Shown piece by piece: positions 36,903-45,975 of a stretch of DNA of 64,000 nucleotides. The notes beneath the pieces are model-generated. The model saw only the letters and a list, made by a program, of their open reading frames with translations, searched no databases and was not told the DNA's origin. The stretch covers positions 38,247 through 102,246 of the forward strand of contig JALUAG010000107.1 of NCBI GenBank assembly GCA_027045875.1, in the 5' to 3' direction. Source of the DNA: Alphaproteobacteria bacterium. Its GTDB lineage: Bacteria > Pseudomonadota > Alphaproteobacteria > Geminicoccales > Geminicoccaceae. Made by a program: the position numbers and the translations under genes. Each line of letters starts with the position of its first letter. The first letter of the stretch is position 1.

Positions 36903-38213
36903 TCAGCCGCCCGGCACCTGGCGCATGGTCTCCGGCAGGAAGGTGGCGAGTTCGGGGAAGGCCACCAGTACCACCACCATCAGCACCATCAGCAGGAAGA
37001 AGGGGATCGACACCTTGGCGATGTAGTTGATCTCGTGGCCGGTCATGCCCTGCAGCACGAACAGGTTGAATCCTATGGGCGGGGTGATCTGGGCCATCTC
37101 GACCACCACCACGATGAAGATGCCGAACCAGATGGTGTCGATGCCGGCGGTGCGGATCATGGGCTCCACCACGGCCATCGTCAGCACCACCGAGCTGATG
37201 CCGTCGAGAAAGCAGCCGAGCACGATGTAGAACACGGTCAGCGCCGCGATCAGGGCGATGGGCGAGAGCTCCATGGCCGCGATCCACTCGGCCAGCGCCC
37301 GCGGCAGGCCGGTGAAACCCATGGCGAGGGCCAGGAAGGCCGCCCCCATGAGGATGAGGGCGATCATGGCGGAGGTACGCACCGCCCCCATCAGGCTCTC
37401 GGTGAAGGCCTGCCGGGTGAGCGCGCCCTGGCTCGCCGCCAGCAGGAGCGCGCCGACGACCCCGAAGCTCGCCGCCTCGGTGGCGGTGGCGAAACCGAAG
37501 TAGATGGAACCCAGCACCCCCGCCACCAGCAGCAGCACCGGCACGAGGTGGCGGGAGCGGGCGATCTTTTCGCGCAGTGGCAGCACCGGCTCGGCCGGCA
37601 CCGCCTCGCGGTGCACGAGCGACCAGATGCCCACGTAGCCCATGAAGAAGCTGGCCAGCACGATGCCCGGCAGGATGCCGGCGATGAACAGCTTGGAGAT
37701 CGATTCGTTGATGGTGACGCCGTAGACGATCAGGGTCAGCGAGGGCGGGATCATGAGCCCCAGGGTGCCGGCGCCGGCCAGGGTGCCGACGATCATGTGC
37801 TCGGGATATCCCCGACGCCGCAGCTCGGGGATCGACATCTTGCCCACCGTGGTGACGGTCGCCGCCGAGGAACCGGAGACGGCGGCGAACACGGTGCAGC
37901 CGACGATGTTGGTGTGCAGCAGCCGGCCCGGCAGGCGCGCCATCCAGGGGGCGAGGCCGTTGAACATGTCCTCCGACAGTCGGGTGCGGAACAGGATCTC
38001 GCCCATCCAGATGAAGAGCGGCAACGCCGTCAGCGCCCAGGAGGAGCTCGAGGTCCAGATGGTGGTGATCATGGCATCGCCGGCCGGCCGCGTGGTGAAC
38101 AGCTCCATGCCGACGAGCGCCACCCCGAGGAGCGCGAGCCCGACCCACACCCCGGTGCCGAGGAGGAGGAAGAGGGTGACCAGGAAGACGACGGTGAGCC
38201 AGAACTCGTCCAT
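36903..38213 (-). CDS. dctM: TRAP transporter large permease subunit (system 2)
   Basis: A 436-aa multi-helix DctM protein. SGSSAATVTTVGKMSIPEL, GAGTLGLMIPPSLTLIVYG, FATATEAASFG, and the C-terminal ITPPIGFNLFVLQGMTG are family motifs. It starts 2 bases after dctQ. It is a separate system from the TRAP genes at 20-23 kb, with no close sequence identity beyond family motifs. Confidence 0.92.
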   Translation of the reverse strand: MDEFWLTVVFLVTLFLLLGTGVWVGLALLGVALVGMELFTTRPAGDAMITTIWTSSSSWALTALPLFIWMGEILFRTRLSEDMFNGLAPWMARLPGRLLHTNIVGCTVFAAVSGSSAATVTTVGKMSIPELRRRGYPEHMIVGTLAGAGTLGLMIPPSLTLIVYGVTINESISKLFIAGILPGIVLASFFMGYVGIWSLVHREAVPAEPVLPLREKIARSRHLVPVLLLVAGVLGSIYFGFATATEAASFGVVGALLLAASQGALTRQAFTESLMGAVRTSAMIALILMGAAFLALAMGFTGLPRALAEWIAAMELSPIALIAALTVFYIVLGCFLDGISSVVLTMAVVEPMIRTAGIDTIWFGIFIVVVVEMAQITPPIGFNLFVLQGMTGHEINYIAKVSIPFFLLMVLMVVVLVAFPELATFLPETMRQVPGG

Positions 38214-38215
38214 GG

Positions 38216-38719
38216 CTATTCGACGGTCCCCGTGTCACCGATCCGCGACCCGCGGCCCAGGGCGATGCGCAGCAGGTGATCGGTGAGGGCGATGGCGAAC
38301 ACCACGGTGCCGATCGCCATCGACAGCTGGGGGATCCAGATGGGGGTCGCGTCCTGACCCTGGCTGACGTCGTTGATGAGATAGGAGACCCGCACCGCCT
38401 TGACGGCGTAGAAGGCGAAGTACCAGGCGAGGAAGCTGCCGATCGCGAGGCACCAGAGCTCGGCCAGGCGCCGCGCCCTTCCTTCGAGCCGGGTGAGCAG
38501 CAGGTTCACGCGGATGTGGGCGCCGTGATTGAGGGCGTAGGCGAGGGCGAAGAAGGAGGACGCGGCCATGAAATAGCCGGCGTAATCGGTGGATCCGGGA
38601 AAGGTCAGCCCCGCCCAGCGGGCGAAGATCTGGGCGAGGATGACGAGCAGCAGCACCAGCAGCGCGCAGGCGCCGATCACCCCGCAGACGGTGTAGAGCC
38701 CGTCCAGCACGCGTCGCAC
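38216..38719 (-). CDS. dctQ: TRAP transporter small permease subunit (system 2)
   Basis: A 167-aa four-helix protein from a GTG start. FARWAGLTFPGSTDYAGYFMAASSFFALAY and NHGAHIRVNLLLTRL match DctQ. It couples the receptor and dctM product. It lies 87 bases after dctP. Confidence 0.87.
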   Translation of the reverse strand: MRRVLDGLYTVCGVIGACALLVLLLVILAQIFARWAGLTFPGSTDYAGYFMAASSFFALAYALNHGAHIRVNLLLTRLEGRARRLAELWCLAIGSFLAWYFAFYAVKAVRVSYLINDVSQGQDATPIWIPQLSMAIGTVVFAIALTDHLLRIALGRGSRIGDTGTVE

Positions 38720-38806
38720 GAGAAGATGTCTCCCCTACCGCCCGGAGGCGCATCGCTCCGGACCGCGGGCCGGCGGACGGCGGTCTCGCCGCCCGCCGGC
38801 GACCGC

Positions 38807-39781
38807 TCACATGGACCGGTAGGTTTCGATGATCTGCTTGCCGGCGTCCCCGGCCGCCTCCAGCCACTCCTTGGTCATCTGCTCGCCGATCTCGACGAAG
38901 TCGGCCTTGAGCTGTTCGCTCGGCGGCTGCACCTTCATGCCGTTGGCGGCGAGCTGCTGCAGATACCAGCCGGCCAGGAGCTCGGATTCGAGGGTGCCCG
39001 AGATCTCCGCCATGTAGCCACAGGCGCGGAGTACGTTGCGGGTCGTGTCGTCGACCCCCTCCCAGGCCTGCCTGTTGACGAAGACGTAGTTGCGCGGCAG
39101 CCAGGCCTGGACGTCGTAGAAGTACTTGAGGTGCTCCCAGACCTTGCGGTCGTAGCCGGTGGAGCCGGAGGAGATGAAGCTCTCGGCGACGCCCGTGGCC
39201 AGCGCCTGGGACAGTTCGGCGGCCTCGATCTGCACCGGCTGGGCTCCCATCAGCTCGGCGAGGCGCGCGGTGGCGGCGTTGTAGGCCCGGAACTTGACCC
39301 CCTTCATGTCGGCCGCCGAGTCGAGCGGCTTCTTGGTGTAGATCCCCTGGGGCGGCCAGGGCACCGAGTAGAGCAGCACCAGGTTCTGCTCCTCGAGGAT
39401 CTTCTCGATCACCGGCCGGGCGGCCTTCCACAGCTTCTTGGAATCCTCGTAGGAGGTGGCGAGGAAGGGCACGGAATCGAAGCCGAAGACGGCGTTCTCG
39501 TTCTGGTGCGCGGACAGCAGCCGCTCGCCGATGGGCGCCTGGCCGGTCTGCACCGCCCGCTTGATCTCGTTGCCCTTGAACAGCGAGCCGCCGCCGTGGA
39601 CGACGATCTCGAGCTCGCCGCCGGTGCCGATCTTCACGCATTCGGCGAAGCGCTTGCCGTTCTGGGTGTGGAAGTTGCTGTCGGCATAGGCCATCGGCAT
39701 GTCCCATCGCTCGGCGGCCGCGAGCGATCCCGCGGCAAGCAGTCCGGCGATGCCCGCCGCGGCAAACAGCAGTCTGTTCAT
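38807..39781 (-). CDS. dctP: TRAP transporter solute-binding protein (system 2)
   Basis: A 324-aa periplasmic receptor with a Sec signal (LLFAAAGIAGLLAAGSLAAA, cut near residue 21), unlike the Tat-type receptor of system 1. DctP-fold segments are MPMAYADSNFHTQNGKRF, KSIKAVQTGQAPIGE-like regions and VKFRAYNAATARLAELMGA with the conserved binding Arg. ATG 39781 follows GGAGGCGGAG. It is predicted to bind a small organic acid. Confidence 0.9.
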   Translation of the reverse strand: MNRLLFAAAGIAGLLAAGSLAAAERWDMPMAYADSNFHTQNGKRFAECVKIGTGGELEIVVHGGGSLFKGNEIKRAVQTGQAPIGERLLSAHQNENAVFGFDSVPFLATSYEDSKKLWKAARPVIEKILEEQNLVLLYSVPWPPQGIYTKKPLDSAADMKGVKFRAYNAATARLAELMGAQPVQIEAAELSQALATGVAESFISSGSTGYDRKVWEHLKYFYDVQAWLPRNYVFVNRQAWEGVDDTTRNVLRACGYMAEISGTLESELLAGWYLQQLAANGMKVQPPSEQLKADFVEIGEQMTKEWLEAAGDAGKQIIETYRSM

Positions 39782-39927
39782 TCTCCGCCTCCTCTCCACG
39801 GGACCGGTCTCCGAAGCGGGCCGGTCCATTCATGTGGGGACACGGTACCCATCGCGCTCGGGGCGGGTCAACCGCCAACCGCGGGTGGCGCCGCCGGCCC
39901 GACCCACCTGCCGAAGCGCGTCGCCGT

Positions 39928-40284
39928 TCAGCCCCGGGCGCGCAGTCGCTCGAGGCGCCGGGCGGCGGCCTCGTAGTGCTCGGGACGGATGTGCCGGCCG
40001 AGGGTGGAGATCACGAGGGCCACCACCGCCGCATCGTCGGTGAAGCCGATGCCGGCCAGGAGATCGGGCACCAGATCGGCGGGTAGCACGAAATAGGCGA
40101 CGGCGCCGGCGAGGACGCGGCGGACATGGGGCGGGGTGGCGGGATCGCGGGCGCACAGCCAGGCGGCCGTGATCTCCTCGGCGAAGGGGATGCGGGCGAA
40201 CACCGCGGCCAGCTTGCGCCAGAAACGCCGACCGTCGGTCTCGGCCCGCTGGGCCAGGGCGGCCAGGGCTTCGAGCCCGATCAT
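39928..40284 (-). CDS. DUF1232 (YkvA-like) membrane protein
   Basis: A 118-aa protein with the DUF1232 core AYFVLPADLVPDLLAGIGFTDDAAVVALVI (about 67-96), which is a membrane hairpin. The N-terminal half is helical and charged. Function is unknown. It lies just downstream of the tRNA-Leu gene on the same strand. Confidence 0.85.
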   Translation of the reverse strand: MIGLEALAALAQRAETDGRRFWRKLAAVFARIPFAEEITAAWLCARDPATPPHVRRVLAGAVAYFVLPADLVPDLLAGIGFTDDAAVVALVISTLGRHIRPEHYEAAARRLERLRARG

Positions 40285-40315
40285 CGCTCACCTCCCGCGC
40301 ACGGGGCGAGATGCC

Positions 40316-40402
40316 TGGTGCCCCTGGCCGGACTCGAACCAGCACGCCCTCGCGGGCAGCAGATTTTGAGTCTGCCGCGTCTACCCGTTCCGCCACAGGG
40401 GC
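40316..40402 (-). tRNA. tRNA-Leu, anticodon CAA
   Basis: An 87-nt tRNA including an encoded CCA end. The acceptor stem GCCCCTG pairs with CAGGGGC. The anticodon stem GCAGA/TCTGC holds loop CTCAAAA, giving anticodon CAA (codon UUG). The T arm is GGTTCGAGTCC. The long variable arm (TGCCCGCGAGGGCG region) confirms a class II tRNA. Confidence 0.96.
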
Positions 40403-40436
40403 ACGGTCCGGCAGTCTAGGTGCGCACCGGCGCCGG

Positions 40437-40907
40437 TCAAGCGCCGGACGTCCCCCCGGCACAGCCTCCGGCGGGCTCGACCCGCAGCACGGTGCCCTCG
40501 ACGCCGACCACCGTCACCCTCGTCCCGGCGGGAAGATCGGGCCCGGTGACCGGCCACACGGTGTCGCCCAGCCGGACCTTGCCGCTGCCGCCTCGCAGCG
40601 GTTCGAGGAGCTCGCATTGGCGGCCCACGAGCTGTTCGCCGCGCCGGTTCAGCGGCAGGCTCTCGTCGCGCGCCCGCAGCAGTCCGAAGCGGCGCTGCGC
40701 CCACAGCCAGCCGAGGACGGTGACGAGGCCGAGACCGGCGAAGGAGAGGAGCTGCCACTGCCAGGCGAGGTCGGGGACGAGCCACAGCAGGGCGCCGGTC
40801 AGGAAGGCGCTCACCCCGAGCCACAGGAAGACGAAGCCCGGGGCGAAGATCTCCACCACCACCAGAAGGGCCGCGAAGGCCCACCAGTACCAGAAGAGGA
40901 GGTTCAT
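40437..40907 (-). CDS. NfeD-family membrane protein
   Basis: A 156-aa short NfeD: two or three N-terminal helices (FWYWWAFAALLVVVEIFAPG, FLWLGVSAFLTGALLWLV, LLSFAGLGLVTVLGWLW) and a small beta-barrel OB domain (RGGSGKVRLGDTVWPVTG, LPAGTRVTVVGVEGTVLRV). Its start overlaps the stop of the SPFH gene by 4 bases (ATGA). NfeD and SPFH proteins commonly work as a pair at membrane microdomains. Confidence 0.9.
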   Translation of the reverse strand: MNLLFWYWWAFAALLVVVEIFAPGFVFLWLGVSAFLTGALLWLVPDLAWQWQLLSFAGLGLVTVLGWLWAQRRFGLLRARDESLPLNRRGEQLVGRQCELLEPLRGGSGKVRLGDTVWPVTGPDLPAGTRVTVVGVEGTVLRVEPAGGCAGGTSGA

Positions 40908-41869
40908 CCCCGTTCGTTTCCCTGCCAGGGGCCGGGACGTGCCGCCGCCGTGCCCTCCGCCGCCTGTTTGGCGAGCTCGGCGATGCCGGCGAGGGAGCCC
41001 AGCACGCCCGTCACCTCCACCGGCAGGATGAGGGTCTTCTGGTTGCCGCTCTTCGCGAATTCGGCGAGGGTGGTCAGATAGTTCTGGGCCACGTAGTAGT
41101 TGATCGCCTGGACGTTGCCGGCGGCCAGCGCCGCCGACAGCATCTCGGTGGCCCGGGCTTCCGCCTGCGCCAGCCGTTCACGGGCCTCGGCGTCCCGGCT
41201 CGCCGCCTCCTTGCGTCCCTCGGCCTCCAGGATGGCCGCCTGCTTCTCGCCTTCGGCCCTGAGGATCGCCGACTGGCGCTCGCCTTCGGCGAGCAGGATC
41301 TGGGCGCGCTTGTCCCGCTCGGCCTTCATCTGACGGGCCATCGCCTCCACCAGGTCCTGGGGCGGGGTGATGTCCTTGATCTCGATCCGGGTCACCTTGA
41401 CCCCCCAGGGGGCGGTGGCCTCGTCCACCACCTGCAGTAGGCGGGCGTTGATCTCGTCGCGCTTGGACAGCGCCTCGTCGAGGTCCATCGAGCCCAGCAC
41501 GGTGCGCAGGTTGGTCATGGTGAGATTGAGGATCGCCCGCTCGCGATCGCGCACCTCGTAGGCCGCCCGGGCGGCGTCCAGCACCTGCGAGAAGACCACC
41601 CCGTCCACGGTGACGAGGGCGTTGTCGCGGGTGATCACCTCCTGGGAGGGCACGTCCAGCACCTGCTCCATCATGTTGAGCCGGGCGCCGATGCGGTCGA
41701 GAAAGGGCACGATGAGGTTGAGCCCGGGGCGCAGGGTGCGCACGTAGCGGCCGAACCGCTCCACCGTCCATTCCTCGCCCTGGGGCACCGACTTGACGCC
41801 CATGAACAGCAGCAGCAGGAGCAGCAGCACGAGGGCGACGACGAGGACGGAGAAGGCTTCGGTCGGCAT
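40904..41869 (-). CDS. SPFH/stomatin-family protein (QmcA-like)
   Basis: A 321-aa protein with an N-terminal membrane helix (about 8-25), then a band-7 domain (VPQGEEWTVERFGRYVRTLRPG, QVLDVPSQEVITRDNALVTVDG, ERAILNLTMTNLRTVLGSM, WGVKVTRIEIKDITPP). A charged Ala/Glu/Arg coiled coil follows (about 180-245), then the C-terminal oligomerisation tail. This is the QmcA/YbbK type. It forms large rings at the inner membrane and often protects or organises FtsH-type proteases. nfeD follows in the operon. Confidence 0.92.
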   Translation of the reverse strand: MPTEAFSVLVVALVLLLLLLLFMGVKSVPQGEEWTVERFGRYVRTLRPGLNLIVPFLDRIGARLNMMEQVLDVPSQEVITRDNALVTVDGVVFSQVLDAARAAYEVRDRERAILNLTMTNLRTVLGSMDLDEALSKRDEINARLLQVVDEATAPWGVKVTRIEIKDITPPQDLVEAMARQMKAERDKRAQILLAEGERQSAILRAEGEKQAAILEAEGRKEAASRDAEARERLAQAEARATEMLSAALAAGNVQAINYYVAQNYLTTLAEFAKSGNQKTLILPVEVTGVLGSLAGIAELAKQAAEGTAAARPGPWQGNERG

Positions 41870-42025
41870 GCTCGGGCTCCCGAAGGCGAGGGATCCAATC
41901 GCGGGTTGCCGCGCGACGGCGGTTTTACGCTCCCGCGTACGACTCCCGCAATCTCCCTTCTTGTGGTCGCAGGCCGGGGCCTGTAGGCAAATGGACCTCC
42001 CAGCGGCGACGGGCGACGATCCATC

Positions 42026-42604
42026 TTGATACGGAAACTCTACGACTGGACGATGCGCATGGCGGCCGGTCCGCGGGCGGAATGGGCGCTCGGCGCGGTC
42101 TCCTTCGCCGAAAGCTCCTTCTTCCCCGTGCCGCCGGACGTGATGATCGTGCCCATGGTGCTGGCACGGCCGCGACGGGCCTGGCGGGTCGCCACCATCG
42201 CCACGGTGGCGAGCGTCGTGGGCGGCGTCTTCGGCTATCTGATCGGCGCCTTCCTGTTCGAGGCGGTGGGACGGCCGATCGTCGAGTTCTACGGCTACGC
42301 CGACGAGTTCGCACGCTTCCGCCAGCTCTATCTCGAATGGGGGCTGTGGATCGTGCTGATCGGCGGCCTCACCCCCTTTCCCTACAAGGTGGTGACCATC
42401 GCCAGCGGCGTGGTGGGCTATCCGCTCCTGCCCTTCGTGCTCGGCTCGGCGGCCACCCGGGGCGCGCGCTTCTTCCTCGAGGCGGCGCTGCTGCGCTGGT
42501 TCGGGCCGCCGCTGCGGGCGTTCATCGAGCGGCGGCTGGGCTGGATCACCACCGCTTTCGTGGTACTCCTGCTCGGGGGCTTCGCCGCCCTCAAGTTCAT
42601 CTGA
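42026..42604 (+). CDS. YqaA-family membrane protein (DedA/SNARE-associated)
   Basis: A 192-aa integral membrane protein. The TTG start at 42026 is chosen because the conserved N terminus (RKLYDWTMRMAAGPRAEWAL) begins there; the first ATG, 27 bases later, would cut it. AVSFAESSFFPVPPDVMIVPM and GGLTPFPYKVVTIASGVVGY are family hallmarks. DedA-superfamily proteins are implicated in lipid flipping; the exact role of this subfamily is unknown. dsbB follows 10 bases later. Confidence 0.87.
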   Translation: MIRKLYDWTMRMAAGPRAEWALGAVSFAESSFFPVPPDVMIVPMVLARPRRAWRVATIATVASVVGGVFGYLIGAFLFEAVGRPIVEFYGYADEFARFRQLYLEWGLWIVLIGGLTPFPYKVVTIASGVVGYPLLPFVLGSAATRGARFFLEAALLRWFGPPLRAFIERRLGWITTAFVVLLLGGFAALKFI

Positions 42605-42614
42605 GGGAGCCTCG

Positions 42615-43130
42615 ATGCGCCCGACGCGACGCGCCCTGGCGCTCGTTCTGCTGCTCGTGACCGCGGCCGGGCTGGGCGCCGCCTATGTGATGCAGTACGG
42701 CTTCGGGCTCGAGCCCTGCGAGCTCTGTCTCTACCAGCGCTACCCCTACATGGCGGCGGTGGCGGTGCTGGCGGTCGGGCTCGGCATCGGGCGCCTGCGG
42801 CCGGCGCTCGCCCTCGCGCTCCTCCTGTATCTGACCGACGCCGGCATCGCCCTCTTCCATACCGGGGTCGAGGCCGGGATCTTCGCGCTGCCCGAGGGTT
42901 GCGCGGCCGCCGGTGGGCCGGCGGGGGATCTGGCCGAGCTCAAGGCGCGGCTGCTGGCCGCCGAGCCGCCCCGCTGCGACCGGCCGGCGGCGGTGTTCCT
43001 CGGCCTTTCCATCGCCGCCTGGAACGCGCTCCTCGCGCTCGGCCTCGCCGCGCTCGCGGGCGTCGCCCTCCGGTTCGCGGCGGACCGGGACGGCGGGGCC
43101 GCGGCCCGCGCCCGTTCGGCGGGAACGTGA
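42615..43130 (+). CDS. dsbB: Disulfide bond formation protein B
   Basis: A 171-aa four-helix quinone reductase that reoxidises DsbA. The first Cys pair is in EPCELCLYQRYPY (about 35-38). The second periplasmic pair is EGCAAAG and PPRCDRP (about 95-120). The N-terminal half keeps the usual pattern and the loop spacing is normal for alphaproteobacterial DsbB. No dsbA is seen nearby. Confidence 0.9.
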   Translation: MRPTRRALALVLLLVTAAGLGAAYVMQYGFGLEPCELCLYQRYPYMAAVAVLAVGLGIGRLRPALALALLLYLTDAGIALFHTGVEAGIFALPEGCAAAGGPAGDLAELKARLLAAEPPRCDRPAAVFLGLSIAAWNALLALGLAALAGVALRFAADRDGGAAARARSAGT

Positions 43131-43184
43131 TAAGAAGGAGCCGGATCCAGGCATCGCAACCGGCCTTCGAGGGAGGAACGCCCC

Positions 43185-43685
43185 ATGCTGAAGACGATTC
43201 TGGTGGCCGTCGACGGTTCCGAGCACGCCAAGAAGGCGGCGCGCCTCGCCGGTGATCTCGCCGGGCGCTACGAGGCGGAGCTGGTGATCGCCCATGTGCT
43301 GGTCAATCGCAAGATCCCGGAATCCCTGCGGCGGATGGCGGAGATCGAGCATCTCGTGCAGCCCGAACCGCCGAAATCCCTCGGCCCTGGCATTCTCTCG
43401 ACCGCCCCCGAGGACGATCTCGATGCCAAGATCATCGCCGCCCTGGGCGACAAGATCATGGGCGACGCCGAGATGGTCGCGCGCGACGCGGGGGCCCGCA
43501 AGGTCTCGAAGATGGCCCTCACCGGCGAACCGGCCGAGGCGTTGCTCGAGGAGGCGCAGCGGGTGGGGGCCGATCTCATCGTCATGGGCACGCGGGGCAT
43601 GGGCGACCTCGGGGCGCTGCTGCTCGGCAGCGTCTCCCACAAGGTGATCCAGCTCGCCGAGTGCCCGGTGACGGTGGTCAAGTAG
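43185..43685 (+). CDS. Universal stress protein
   Basis: A 166-aa UspA-fold protein. It starts LKTILVAVDGSEHAKKAARLA and carries the ATP-binding motif G-2x-G-9x-GS as GTRGMGDLGALLLGS, followed by V-(T/V)VVK at the C terminus. It has a strong ribosome site (GGGAGGAAC). Its last 8 bases overlap the convergent pyrX gene. Confidence 0.92.
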   Translation: MLKTILVAVDGSEHAKKAARLAGDLAGRYEAELVIAHVLVNRKIPESLRRMAEIEHLVQPEPPKSLGPGILSTAPEDDLDAKIIAALGDKIMGDAEMVARDAGARKVSKMALTGEPAEALLEEAQRVGADLIVMGTRGMGDLGALLLGSVSHKVIQLAECPVTVVK

Positions 43686-44982
43686 CCGCGTCTTCGCGCG
43701 CGAAGACGGTACGGCCGTCGACCAGCGTGCGCACCGCACGGCCGCGGAATTCGCGCCCCTCGAAGGCGGTGTTCTTGGAAAGCGAGCGCAGGCCGGTCTC
43801 GGTCACGGTCCAGCGGGCCACGGGATCGAACAGCAGGAGATCGGCGGCGGCGCCGAGGGCGAGCCGGCCGCCCTCGATGCCGAGCAGCGCGGCCGGCCGC
43901 ACCGTCATGGCGCCCAGCAGCTCGAGAAGGCCGATGCGGCCGTCGTGCCACAGCTCGAGGCCGGCGGCGAGCAGGGTCTCGAGCCCCACCACCCCGAATG
44001 CCGCCTGGGCGAAGGGCACCCGCTTGCTGTCCTGGTCCTGGGGGGTGTGGTCGCTCGCCACCACCTCGATGGTGCCGTCGGCGAGGCCCGCGATGAGCGC
44101 CTCGCGGTCCTCCTCGGTGCGCAGCGGCGGCGACACCTTGGCATAGGTGCGATAGCCCTCCACCTCGGCCTCGGTGAGCAGCAGATGGTGGGGGGTGACG
44201 CCGCAGCTCACCGGCAGGCCGCGGGCCTTGGCGGCGCGCACCACCTCGACGGCGGCGGCGGTGGAGACGCAGCCCAGGTGGTAGCGGGCGCCCGTGGCCT
44301 CGACGAGACGCAGATCCCGCTCGATCAGGATCACCTCGGCGCAGGGCGGGATGCCGGGCAGGCCGAGGCGGGTCGCCACCGCACCCTCGTTCATCGCCCC
44401 GCCGGCGGCCAGCGCCGGCTCCTCGGGATGCTGGACGACCAGCAGGTCGAAGGTGGTCGCATAGGCGAGCGCCCGCAGCATCACCCGCGCGTCGGCGACC
44501 GCCCGGCCGCCGTCGGTGAAGGCCACGGCACCGGCTTCGCGCAGCAGCCCCATCTCGGCGAGCTGGCGCCCCTCGCCGCCGCGGGTCAGGCAGGCGCAGG
44601 GATGGACCTTGACCGACTTGAGCTTGCGTGCCCGCCGCGCGACGAACTCCAGCATGGCGGGATCGTCGAGGGGCGGCCGGCTGTCGGGCAGGGCGGCGAG
44701 GCTGGTGACGCCGCCGGCGGCGGCCGCCGCCACGGCACTGTCGATCCGCTCCTTGTGCTCGCTGCCGGGTTCGCCCAGCCGCACCCGCATGTCCACGAGG
44801 CCCGGCGCGAGACAGAGGCCGTCGGCGTCGATGCACTCGATGTCCGGGCCGAGCCCGTCGGCGCGCAGATGCGGGCCGAGATCGGCGATGCGGCCGTCAC
44901 GCACCAGCAGCCCGCCGGTCGTATCGAGGCCGCTCGCCGGATCCAGCAGCCGGCAGCCGAGGAAGGCGAAGGGCCGGCTCAT
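43678..44982 (-). CDS. pyrX: Dihydroorotase-like protein without metal ligands (PyrX)
   Basis: A 434-aa amidohydrolase-fold protein. It is usually labelled dihydroorotase, but the HxH metal motif after strand 1 is replaced (DMRVRLGEP instead of DxHxHxR-EP), and the later SDHTPQ lacks the second His. The rest of the fold is kept. Such catalytically silent homologues (PyrX, PyrC') bind and activate aspartate transcarbamoylase in Pseudomonas and many alphaproteobacteria. It overlaps pyrB by 4 bases (ATGA), as expected for stoichiometric partners. A true dihydroorotase should be elsewhere in the genome. Confidence 0.85.
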   Translation of the reverse strand: MSRPFAFLGCRLLDPASGLDTTGGLLVRDGRIADLGPHLRADGLGPDIECIDADGLCLAPGLVDMRVRLGEPGSEHKERIDSAVAAAAAGGVTSLAALPDSRPPLDDPAMLEFVARRARKLKSVKVHPCACLTRGGEGRQLAEMGLLREAGAVAFTDGGRAVADARVMLRALAYATTFDLLVVQHPEEPALAAGGAMNEGAVATRLGLPGIPPCAEVILIERDLRLVEATGARYHLGCVSTAAAVEVVRAAKARGLPVSCGVTPHHLLLTEAEVEGYRTYAKVSPPLRTEEDREALIAGLADGTIEVVASDHTPQDQDSKRVPFAQAAFGVVGLETLLAAGLELWHDGRIGLLELLGAMTVRPAALLGIEGGRLALGAAADLLLFDPVARWTVTETGLRSLSKNTAFEGREFRGRAVRTLVDGRTVFAREDAAT

Positions 44983-45926
44983 GCCGCCTCGCGGAGATGG
45001 CGGGTGAGGTGATCGAGGCAGGCCATGCGCACCGCCACGCCCATCTCCACCTGGTCGAGGATGGCGCTGCGGTCGATGTCGTCGGCCACCACCCCGTCGA
45101 TCTCGACCCCCCGGTTCATCGGCCCGGGGTGCATGATCAGCGCGTCAGGACGGGCGCTCGCGAGCTTCTCCCAGGTGAGCCCGAAGAAGCGGAAATACTC
45201 GCGCAGGCTAGGGACGAAGCTGCCCTGCATGCGCTCGCTCTGCAGGCGCAGCATCATCACGATGTCGGCCCCCTCGAGCCCCGCCCGCATGTCGTGGAAG
45301 AGTTCCACCCCGTACTGCGGACCCATGCCCGGCGGCAGCAGCGTGGGCGGGGCCACGAGGCGCACCCGGGCGCCGAGCCGGGTCAGCAGCAGGATGTTGG
45401 AGCGGGCCACGCGGGAATGGGCGATGTCGCCGCAGATGGCCACCGTGAGGCCGGCGATGCGGCCGCGCCGCCGGCGGATGGTGAGGGCGTCGAGCAGCGC
45501 CTGGGTGGGGTGCTCGTGGGTGCCGTCACCGGCGTTGATCACCGCGCAGCGCACATGGCGGGCGAGGAGCGCCACCGCGCCGCTGTCGTGGTGGCGCACC
45601 ACGAGGACGTCGGGATGCATGGCGTTCAGGGTCATCGCGGTATCGATCAGGGTCTCGCCCTTCTTGATGGCCGAGGCCCCCACCGACATGTTGACGACAT
45701 CCGCGCCGAGCCGTTTGCCGGCGAGCTCGAAGGAGGTGCGGGTGCGGGTCGAGCTCTCGAAGAAGAGGTTGATCTGGGTGAGCCCGCGCAGGAGCGCGAG
45801 CTTCTTGTCGCTTCTGCGGTTGAGATCGACGAAGCCGTCCGCGGTCTCGAGGAGCGCCTCGATCTCCTCCGTCGCCAGCGAGGCGATGCCGAGGAGATGG
45901 CGATGGGGGGCGGAGATGGTGGCCAT
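44979..45926 (-). CDS. pyrB: Aspartate carbamoyltransferase catalytic subunit
   Basis: A 315-aa ATCase of pyrimidine synthesis. The carbamoyl-phosphate loop [20 protein letters not shown] and the segments [17 protein letters not shown] and [12 protein letters not shown] are diagnostic. ATG at 45926 is chosen by family length (about 310-320); an open frame upstream is not homologous. No pyrI regulatory gene is present, consistent with the PyrB-PyrX type of holoenzyme. Confidence 0.95.
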   Translation of the reverse strand: MATISAPHRHLLGIASLATEEIEALLETADGFVDLNRRSDKKLALLRGLTQINLFFESSTRTRTSFELAGKRLGADVVNMSVGASAIKKGETLIDTAMTLNAMHPDVLVVRHHDSGAVALLARHVRCAVINAGDGTHEHPTQALLDALTIRRRRGRIAGLTVAICGDIAHSRVARSNILLLTRLGARVRLVAPPTLLPPGMGPQYGVELFHDMRAGLEGADIVMMLRLQSERMQGSFVPSLREYFRFFGLTWEKLASARPDALIMHPGPMNRGVEIDGVVADDIDRSAILDQVEMGVAVRMACLDHLTRHLREAA

Positions 45927-45975
45927 GGCGGGCGGATCATGCCTCGGGGCCGGGCTGCCGACAAGCGCCCCGCGT

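Noticed and set aside
43678..44982. pyrX read as a broken dihydroorotase pseudogene
   Set aside because: The frame is intact, full length and coupled to pyrB. Loss of metal ligands matches a conserved non-catalytic family rather than decay.
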